From: Acidobacteriaceae bacterium
GTDB taxonomy: Bacteria > Acidobacteriota > Terriglobia > Terriglobales > Acidobacteriaceae
Length of the DNA: 11,636 nucleotides
Assembly (NCBI GenBank): GCA_003166055.1
Contig: PMWR01000534.1
Location: 4,890-16,525 of the forward strand
Reading direction: 5' to 3'
Both the position numbers and the translations under genes were made by a program. Under the pieces are notes generated by a model. It worked only from the letters and a program-made list of their open reading frames with translations, ran no database searches and was not told where the DNA came from. Positions 6,216 through 11,636 of this stretch are shown piece after piece (the first letter of the stretch is position 1; every line of letters starts with the position of its first letter).

Positions 6216-9200
6216 CTAGTTGACCGTCAGCGTGAACGTCAGGGTTTGAGTGGGCGGCGGGTTGGGAGCCGCGGGGCTTGCGGTAATCGTCGCGGTGACC
6301 GTAATGGTGGACGTTCCCGTTGGCGTGTCGAACACCTTCCCGGATGTGCCGCAGCCGCTCAGTCCCGCCATGCAACCGCCCAGAAGAAGCAGCAGCACGA
6401 CCGTCGTGCGCCAGACCGCGTTGCGGCCGCGGCGCGCGCGTCTCAGCGTGATGCCGAGAAGAACGCCGGGAACAAGCAGGCAAAGGGCGGTCAGGGCCTC
6501 CAGGCCGAATCTTCCGGGCCGATGGGCAATGCCGGCGAAGCCCGCAGCTGTGGGTGGAATGGGGGGCGGCTGATTGGTGACAACGGTGAAGGCGATCTGT
6601 TGGGGCGCACCCTGCGTGGGTGTGGCGTAGGCTGGCGCGAAGGAACAGACAGCGTATGCGGGCAAGCCACCGCAGGCCAGGCTAACCGTTCCCGGCTCGG
6701 CGGCGCTCTGACCGAATCCCGCAATCGAGCTAATCGTGAGCGTGACCGGCGCCCCGTCGCCCGTAAGCGCGGTGGAACTGGCGGTCATGCCGATGGTTGC
6801 ATTTGAAATCAGCAGCGGAACTGCGGACGGAGAGGTGGAACCGGTGAAGTTGGCGTCGCCGCCGTAGGAGGCCGTTACGTTGTAGCTCCCCAGAGGCAAT
6901 GTCGTCGTGGTTAACGTGGCAATTCCTCCCGGGCCGCCATTCACTACCGAGGCCGTAACTGGCGCGGATCCGAGAACGTTGGTTCCACTTGAGAACACGA
7001 CGGTGCCGGTGGGCGTACCCGGAACAGCGGGCGCAACGGTCGCGCTCAGTGTCACGGTGTTGCCAGGGTTGGCGCTGGTGGGGCTCGAATACGGCGCGGT
7101 CACTGTCACGACCGATGTAGTCGTGGCCGCCGTGCCGATGGTGATATCGAGGGGCGCCGATGCGCTGGAAGCATAGTCGATGTCGCCGCTATAACTCGCA
7201 CTGAGCACATGTGCGCCGCCAGTGAGGCCGGTGAGAGTGATGGATGCTGTGTCATTGGTCAGCGGTACCGGGGCTTGCGGAGCCGAATCCACATAGAAGG
7301 TCACCGTCCCGGTCGGCGTACCGTATCCACCGGCCACCGGGGTGAGCGTGGCGCCGACGGTAACCGGCTGGCCATAAGCCGGCGTCCCCGCTGGCGAGGT
7401 GACAGCAATCGTAAGCGTGCTCCCGCTAAGCTGCGTTCCAGATCCACTCAACAGCAGGGTCGCGCTGTTCTGTGCGGTGCTGGAAAATGCCAGCGTTTCG
7501 GTCTGCAATCCGGGACCCTGGGGACTGAAAATGACAGCCACCGAGCAGGCAGCGCCAGAGCTTAATGCAGCGCCGTTCGCACAGGTTGATTCGGTTTGTA
7601 CAGCAAAGCTGGCCGCATTGCTTCCCGACTCTGTGTAATCGGGGGTGTTCAAAGTGAGCCCCGCAGTGCCGCCGTCTGAAACATTGGCGGAGATGGTGGT
7701 GCTGGATGCGCCCGAGTTCACATTGCCGAAGTTGAGCAGGCCGGCGGAGCGCTTGCTCTCAGCAACCGCGGCATCCGCCTCATCGGTCGCATACACGTTG
7801 CCCAGGTTGTCGAGCGCAATGCCGGTGGGCTTCAGCACCACTGTCCCGAGCGTGGTTTCATCGTTCCTGTTCAACACGCCGCTAATACTGGGGACCCTGG
7901 TGATCGTGCCGAGTCCGGAATCGGCGGAATACAGGCTTCCACCCACATCCACGGCCACACCCGCCGCCGCTTTCAAGCCACTGAGAATCGTAGTCTGCAG
8001 GCCGGTCGGAATCGCGACCTGCACGACGTCCCCGGTGCCCGCATCCGAGACATACAGATTGCCCACGGTATCAATGGCCACCGCAACCGGAGTTGTAAAA
8101 CCGCTGCCGACTGTGCTCACCAGGCTCTGCGCCTCAGGATCGCCGGAAGGTGAATACAGCAGTACGCGGGAGTTGCCACTATCGGCGATATAGAGATTGC
8201 CGACTCCGTCGATCGCCAGTCCCGTCGGGCCGCTGAGGCCGGTCTCAAGCACGACAGCGGTTCCGTAAGTTCCATTGGCATAGGGCACTTCGACAACCTT
8301 GTTGATGCCGCTGTCGCCCACGTAGAGGTCGCCTGCGCCGTCCACCGCCACTGCGGAGGGACTGCTGAATCCGCTGGCTACAACGGTTGCCGTCGTGCCG
8401 CCAGCCGCAGTCTTCGAAATCTTTCCGGTGCTTGAGTCTGCCACGTAAGTATTGCCAACCGAATCCACGGCGATCGCGCTCGGCTCCGTCCATCCGGTTC
8501 CGATTGGCGCCGCCGTGCCGGGATCCACATTGATTAATGCGGCCTGCCCCGAGCCGGAAAGCTTCGCCTGGCCCAGCAGATTGCCGCTCGCATCGAGCGC
8601 CTGAATCACGCCGGTCTGCAGGCCGACCGCCGAAGCGGTATACGTGAGGTTGACGGTGCATGTCGCACCGGCCGCATAGCTCTTCCCGGTCGTGCAACCA
8701 TTCGAACCGATGGCGAAAGGAGACACCGAACCCGGCCCGCTGGTCACGACAAAGCTGCCTACTGTCTGTGCCGTGGTGAAGTAAACATCTAAAGCCGACG
8801 ACGCGGTGGCAGTGCCGATCGCTGTCGATCCAAAGGTCAGATTGCCAACCACCAAGTGGTTGATCGAGTTGCCGTAGTTGCCGACGTAATAGATGTTGCC
8901 GTATCCATCGATACCCGCGCCGGCCTGCGCATGGTTCGAACTGATGTTTGAGCCGTTGGTCAGGATGAATTGATTCGCAGTGAGGCGGGCGCCATTCACA
9001 TTGGGAATCTCGAGAAGACGCATGTTCCCGGTGTCGGAAATGTAGAGGTTGCCGCCCGAGTCCAGCGCCACGCCTGTCGGATCATTCAGGCCGCTGCCAA
9101 TCGCCACAGCATCGGTTGCACCATTGGTGAGCGGGAAAGTGGAAGCGGCGAAATAATACGCGCCGTTGCCATCCGCGTAGTACACGTCGCCGGCGGGATC

Positions 9201-9920
9201 GACAGCGAGTTGCGCATCACCGGACGAGGCCAGGCCGTCCACCAGAATCTTCAAATCGCCAGTTGCCGCAGCAAACTCGAGAATGCGATTGACTCCGCCA
9301 TTCGTGGCGCCGTCGTGCTTGTCAACGACGTAGACATTGCCGGCGCCATCCAGTGCCACATCAGACGACTGCAGGTAGTAGCCGATGCTGGCATTCAACT
9401 GCCAGAAGTACCGGCAGGGAGCGGTGTTTGAAGAAAGCGGCATGGTGCATGCCGTGAGGCTGCTGGAATTGGTCGCGGATGCATAGGCGCCACCGACAAA
9501 CGGCACATAGATGAGGTTGCCGTTTGGATCCACTGCCCACAGGTTGTCTCCCGAATCCACATAAACACCGGACGCGCCATAGCCCACGTTGCTCAGCAGC
9601 GTCACCTGCGGGCCGCCGTCGGCGGGGATTTCAATCACGTAAGCGGCGTCGGGATAGGAGTAGGGTGCGTCATCAAAAAAGAGATCGCCCCTGCTGTTGG
9701 CCGCCAGGTGTCCCGCCGAACCCTGATAGTCCGGGCTACCCGTCAGCCCGGGACCGCTGTTGACCGACGAAACATAGCTGGTGCGGGTAAAGATCACCGA
9801 GGAGGCCTGTCCCAGGGCAGCCTGCGCCCCCAGCAGCCAAAGCGCCGCGATTACCATCAAAACAAGCAGGGCACGCTTGCCCGCATTGGTGCCGAAATTC
9901 ACATCTTCCGATCTGTGCAT
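6216..9920 (-). CDS. Secreted NHL beta-propeller / choice-of-anchor / Ig-like repeat protein with double-TM, lipobox-like C-terminus
   Basis: A 1234-residue cell-envelope protein of unknown precise role, probably adhesion or glycan/surface binding. The start at 9920 has TGGAG (9928-9932) 7 nt upstream and a signal peptide (hydrophobic 18-37, cleavage near AALGQA). Domains in order: a first propeller-like region (about 60-355, e.g. PTGVALDSGGNLYISD at 281-296); a choice-of-anchor-like domain (356-458); a second propeller of six recognisable NHL repeats (478-720, e.g. PTGLAIDGVGNLYIAD at 565-580); a choice-of-anchor D-like domain (727-830, LLNFGNVNSG, CSVAVIFSPQGPG); two Ig-like type 3 domains (about 832-927 and 932-1040, sharing PTGTV and SYSGD/SYGGD motifs); and a further Ig-like module (1041-1116). 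The C-terminus has a Pro-rich linker, a membrane segment (1140-1159), an Arg-rich loop (1160-1166), a second hydrophobic stretch (1172-1182), two cysteines (1183, 1190, the latter in LSGC) and a Thr-rich tail. It is the first gene after the mapped promoter and is followed by the receptor gene. Confidence 0.88.
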   Translation of the reverse strand: MHRSEDVNFGTNAGKRALLVLMVIAALWLLGAQAALGQASSVIFTRTSYVSSVNSGPGLTGSPDYQGSAGHLAANSRGDLFFDDAPYSYPDAAYVIEIPADGGPQVTLLSNVGYGASGVYVDSGDNLWAVDPNGNLIYVPFVGGAYASATNSSSLTACTMPLSSNTAPCRYFWQLNASIGYYLQSSDVALDGAGNVYVVDKHDGATNGGVNRILEFAAATGDLKILVDGLASSGDAQLAVDPAGDVYYADGNGAYYFAASTFPLTNGATDAVAIGSGLNDPTGVALDSGGNLYISDTGNMRLLEIPNVNGARLTANQFILTNGSNISSNHAQAGAGIDGYGNIYYVGNYGNSINHLVVGNLTFGSTAIGTATASSALDVYFTTAQTVGSFVVTSGPGSVSPFAIGSNGCTTGKSYAAGATCTVNLTYTASAVGLQTGVIQALDASGNLLGQAKLSGSGQAALINVDPGTAAPIGTGWTEPSAIAVDSVGNTYVADSSTGKISKTAAGGTTATVVASGFSSPSAVAVDGAGDLYVGDSGINKVVEVPYANGTYGTAVVLETGLSGPTGLAIDGVGNLYIADSGNSRVLLYSPSGDPEAQSLVSTVGSGFTTPVAVAIDTVGNLYVSDAGTGDVVQVAIPTGLQTTILSGLKAAAGVAVDVGGSLYSADSGLGTITRVPSISGVLNRNDETTLGTVVLKPTGIALDNLGNVYATDEADAAVAESKRSAGLLNFGNVNSGASSTTISANVSDGGTAGLTLNTPDYTESGSNAASFAVQTESTCANGAALSSGAACSVAVIFSPQGPGLQTETLAFSSTAQNSATLLLSGSGTQLSGSTLTIAVTSPAGTPAYGQPVTVGATLTPVAGGYGTPTGTVTFYVDSAPQAPVPLTNDTASITLTGLTGGAHVLSASYSGDIDYASSASAPLDITIGTAATTTSVVTVTAPYSSPTSANPGNTVTLSATVAPAVPGTPTGTVVFSSGTNVLGSAPVTASVVNGGPGGIATLTTTTLPLGSYNVTASYGGDANFTGSTSPSAVPLLISNATIGMTASSTALTGDGAPVTLTISSIAGFGQSAAEPGTVSLACGGLPAYAVCSFAPAYATPTQGAPQQIAFTVVTNQPPPIPPTAAGFAGIAHRPGRFGLEALTALCLLVPGVLLGITLRRARRGRNAVWRTTVVLLLLLGGCMAGLSGCGTSGKVFDTPTGTSTITVTATITASPAAPNPPPTQTLTFTLTVN

Positions 9921-9927
9921 CGTGTCG

Positions 9928-9932
9928 CTCCA
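9928..9932 (-). promoter_or_regulatory. Ribosome binding site of the NHL/Ig gene
   Basis: TGGAG on the minus strand ends 7 nt before the ATG at 9920, a good Shine-Dalgarno match and spacing. It supports this start, which is followed by a basic segment and a hydrophobic signal core. Confidence 0.65.
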
Positions 9933-9964
9933 GAGAAATCTGCTGCAACTTCTTTATTCCCTTA

Positions 9965-9988
9965 CTAATCGCTAACTTAATCGATAAC
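9965..9988 (-). promoter_or_regulatory. Tandem 12-bp direct repeat at the predicted transcription start
   Basis: Two adjacent copies read on the minus strand: GTTATCGATTAA (9988-9977) and GTTAGCGATTAG (9976-9965), identical at 10 of 12 positions. They begin just downstream of the -10 element (9992-9997), so the first copy covers the predicted start site. This is a classical position for a repressor site or a 5'-UTR regulatory element. The first copy contains ATCGAT with central CG, the type of centre LacI-family operators often have. No binding partner can be named from sequence alone. Confidence 0.45.
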
Positions 9989-9991
9989 TAC

Positions 9992-10019
9992 TCTATAGGT
10001 GTATCAAGGGAGAAGTCAA
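9992..10019 (-). promoter_or_regulatory. Sigma-70-type promoter for the NHL/Ig gene
   Basis: On the minus strand TTGACT (-35, 10019-10014) is followed after 16 nt by TATAGA (-10, 9997-9992). The start would fall near 9985, leaving a leader of roughly 65 nt before the ATG at 9920. It is the best promoter match seen in the non-coding parts of the window. It may drive the NHL/Ig gene and, by read-through, the receptor and hydrolase genes, since no clear intrinsic terminator separates them. Confidence 0.6.
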
Positions 10020-10028
10020 GGAAAAGGG

Positions 10029-10038
10029 AACAATTGTT
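10029..10038. promoter_or_regulatory. Perfect 10-bp palindrome upstream of the -35 element
   Basis: AACAATTGTT is a perfect palindrome whose centre lies about 49 bp upstream of the predicted start, 9 bp before the -35 hexamer. This is a common position for an activator or an upstream operator. Its centre is AT rather than CG, so it is not a typical LacI-family operator. Regulator unknown. Confidence 0.4.
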
Positions 10039-10090
10039 GGTTTGACGGACCATGTTTCTTGAAGTTGGCGGAATAGCCAGGAAGCAACGT

Positions 10091-10117
10091 GGATCAGATC
10101 CCGTCTCAATGTGAGAC
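10091..10117. repeat. Two adjacent perfect dyads
   Basis: GGATCAGATCC (10091-10101) is a 5+1+5 palindrome. One base later GTCTCAATGTGAGAC (10103-10117) is a 6+3+6 palindrome. They lie just beyond the stop codon of the broken gene at 10119-10522 and about 75 bp upstream of the -35 element of the NHL/Ig promoter. The second can form a tight hairpin but has no T-tract. They could be operators or the old terminator region of the decayed gene. Confidence 0.4.
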
Positions 10118-10118
10118 C

Positions 10119-10522
10119 TTAATGCGTAGTGCCGGGCGAGGCAATCAACACATATTTGGCATCGGCCTTGCCGGGCATCGGGTGGAAAGCACCGATGGCT
10201 CCCAGAAATGGATTGGCCTCCTGCGTCCTGACCAAATGCAGAGCCCCGACAGCTTCTGTTTTTGGTAAACGGTCCTGCCGTCTTTCAGTACTCGATTGAT
10301 TGCGGTGTTCGGGTCTGGGGGTACGGTGCTCACACCACTTATTGTGCTGCTGAATCCGGTGATTTACGCAAACATGTGCAGGTGATCGGTTGCGATGGGG
10401 AGAGCCTCATTGGCTCCGATAGAGAGGCCGACACTCGCCCGATGTAACCCCATCGCACTCGCGACAAACGACTCGCCATCCCGTTCGGTACCCGAGAGCA
10501 GTTTCAAAATCTCGCCGAGTTG
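10119..10522 (-). pseudogene. Remnant of an unidentified gene, with in-frame stop and frameshift
   Basis: Directly after the LacI stop codon the same frame stays open for 52 codons (QLGEILKLLSGTERDGES... to LHMFA). It meets TAA at 10364-10366 and continues in the same frame (ITGFSSTISG... to RVLKDGRTVYQK). It then needs one extra base at an A5 run (10259-10263) to continue as TEAVGALHLVRTQEANPFLG... to SPGTTH and a stop at 10119-10121. Restoring A6 and reading through the TAA gives about 135 protein-like residues with high GC at third codon positions. No start codon or ribosome binding site is visible, so the 5' part is missing or lies where the LacI gene now is. I do not recognise the family. 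The alternative is chance open frames in high-GC intergenic DNA. Confidence 0.4.
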
Positions 10523-11554
10523 TTACTTGCCGCGTTTCGCTGACCTTCGTTGCGTGGATTCTCTCACGATCAATTCCGGCGGCAACAGAATCGCCTCAGG
10601 CTTCGGCGCCACCTTGGATTTCAAGGCTTTGAGCACCAGTCGGGCAGCTTCGGCCCCAATCTGGCGACTATGCTGGTCGACGCTCGAGAGAGGTACCCGC
10701 AACGAATCGTCATAATGAAGGTTGCCACATCCGATGATGGCAATATCTTCGGGTACCCTGAAGCCCCGGTTCACTGCCTCGTTGACGGCTCCCATTGCCA
10801 TCGGATCATTGAAGCAGAATACCCCATCCGGAACGCGCTTACAGCTCAAGAGTTGCCGCAAGGCTTCCGCTCCGCGTTGCCTGGACCCGACATCGCCTTT
10901 GGGCTCAAAAATCACATACTCATCGATCACGTTTTTCCCGTTTTGCCCAAGCGCTCTCTTGTATCCCTCGAGCCTCTGGATGCCAGGGCTCGTCTCCGGC
11001 CCCCGAATATGAGCGATCCTTTTGCAACCAACATCCACTAGATGCTGCGTCGCCAGCATTCCCGCTGCGAAATCATCGGCACCCACAAAATTCGATAAGA
11101 ACCCCGGAAAGCTCCGATCTATCAATACATAGGGGATTTTTTGGTTATCAATACGGAGAAGGACGTCAACATTGGATCGGCAAGATGCGATGATCATCGC
11201 GTCGAGCCGTCGTGCCAAGAACTGGCTGATCTCTTGTTCTTCCAGATCGGGGTCTTCTTCAGAAGACGAGACGACCAGGTAATAATCTTCCTTGCGAAGG
11301 GCGTCTAAAAGGGATGCGGCGATTTCCGCAAAAAAGGGATGAAGTAAATCGGGAACGATGAGACCGACCAGGTAAGTGCGACCGGTCACTAATCCGCGTG
11401 CGGCAAGATTCGGCCGGTAATCCAGCTCTTTTACGCGCGCAAGAACGCGTTGGCGTGTTTCCTCGCCCACATCTGGGTGGTTTCGCAGTACTTTAGAAAT
11501 AGTGACTGTGGACACACCAAGATCCCTGGCGATGTCCTTCATTCGCACGCTCAT
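10523..11554 (-). CDS. LacI-family transcriptional regulator
   Basis: A 343-residue cytoplasmic repressor of normal family length. An N-terminal LacI-type helix-turn-helix is clear: MKDIARDLGVSTVTISKVLRN (residues 5-25) with recognition helix around STVTISKVL, then the hinge region PNLAARGLVTGRT (about 48-60). The periplasmic-binding-protein-like effector domain follows (about 60-335) with VGLIVPDLLHPFFAEIA, YVLIDR, GADDFAAGMLATQHLVDVG, HIRGPE, GVFCFNDPMAMGA and DIAIIGCGN. Such proteins dimerise, bind palindromic operators and are usually released by a sugar or sugar derivative. The start at 11554 gives the common MSVRMKDIA form; an in-frame ATG at 11542 with a weak GAG 7 nt upstream would shorten it by four residues. 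It lies upstream of and co-oriented with the NHL/Ig, receptor and hydrolase genes, so control of that set is likely but not shown. The family is certain; effector and operator are unknown. Confidence 0.95.
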   Translation of the reverse strand: MSVRMKDIARDLGVSTVTISKVLRNHPDVGEETRQRVLARVKELDYRPNLAARGLVTGRTYLVGLIVPDLLHPFFAEIAASLLDALRKEDYYLVVSSSEEDPDLEEQEISQFLARRLDAMIIASCRSNVDVLLRIDNQKIPYVLIDRSFPGFLSNFVGADDFAAGMLATQHLVDVGCKRIAHIRGPETSPGIQRLEGYKRALGQNGKNVIDEYVIFEPKGDVGSRQRGAEALRQLLSCKRVPDGVFCFNDPMAMGAVNEAVNRGFRVPEDIAIIGCGNLHYDDSLRVPLSSVDQHSRQIGAEAARLVLKALKSKVAPKPEAILLPPELIVRESTQRRSAKRGK

Positions 11555-11566
11555 GGCATTGGCTCA

Positions 11567-11590
11567 AGTATACATACGCCTTTAACATAC
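11567..11590 (-). promoter_or_regulatory. Possible LacI-gene promoter with repeated GTATGT
   Basis: On the minus strand TATACT (11572-11567) is a good -10 match but has no clear -35 at 16-18 nt. It lies so close to the ATG at 11554 that the leader would be very short, which would suit the alternative ATG at 11542. GTATGT occurs twice with a 13-bp period (11590-11585 and 11577-11572), the second abutting TATACT. This may be an autoregulatory site. Confidence 0.3.
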
Positions 11591-11636
11591 CAGTCCTCTG
11601 TCTCTCGGAGGATGTCCCGCGGATAGGCGATTGTCG

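Noticed and set aside
5820..6806. 328-codon open frame on the plus strand spanning a gene boundary
   Set aside because: It overlaps the ends of two well-supported minus-strand genes and turns Arg/Gly-rich; a shadow frame.
1..11636. CRISPR array, tRNA, rRNA or insertion-sequence gene
   Set aside because: No regularly spaced repeat-spacer units, no cloverleaf or rRNA-like sequence and no transposase-like frame were seen.

Overview
The window carries four intact protein genes, all on the minus strand, and no convincing gene on the plus strand. In transcription order (high to low coordinates) they are a LacI-family repressor (11554-10523), a very large secreted NHL beta-propeller/Ig-repeat protein (9920-6216), an Oar-like TonB-dependent outer-membrane receptor with an N-terminal carboxypeptidase-regulatory-like domain (6055-2252), and a secreted GH51-like (clan GH-A type) glycoside hydrolase-fold protein (2125-482). 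High GC, an Oar-type receptor of about 1270 residues, a long protein mixing NHL, choice-of-anchor and Ig-like repeats, and palindrome-rich intergenic DNA together suggest an Acidobacteriota genome (class Terriglobia). This is inference from family content; the window has no rRNA or other phylogenetic marker.

Region by region: 1-481 is non-coding and dense in hairpins. It includes a REP-like palindrome at 14-41 and a long inverted repeat at 386-446 that probably ends transcription of the hydrolase gene. 482-6202 holds the hydrolase and receptor genes, separated by 126 nt that contain a perfect 11-bp hairpin. 6216-9920 is the NHL/Ig protein. 9921-10522 holds a well-formed promoter for that protein, with a perfect palindrome upstream and a tandem 12-bp repeat at the predicted start site. 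It also holds two adjacent dyads and what looks like the broken remains of a gene (10119-10522), with one in-frame stop and one homopolymer frameshift. The LacI gene and about 80 bases upstream of it close the window.

The layout looks like a glycan-response locus: a LacI-type sugar-sensing repressor, an exported multi-domain surface protein, an outer-membrane import channel and a secreted protein with a sugar-hydrolase fold. The substrate cannot be read from the sequence. The most unusual point is that the hydrolase-like protein departs from the usual clan GH-A sequence at three conserved active-site positions at once (GNE to GSE, the HWYP-like motif to AWRP, and the expected nucleophile TE to TQ). 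It may therefore bind a glycan rather than cleave it, or use altered chemistry. The NHL/Ig protein is also odd: its C-terminus has two membrane segments around an Arg-rich loop, then a canonical lipobox-like LSGC and a Thr-rich tail.
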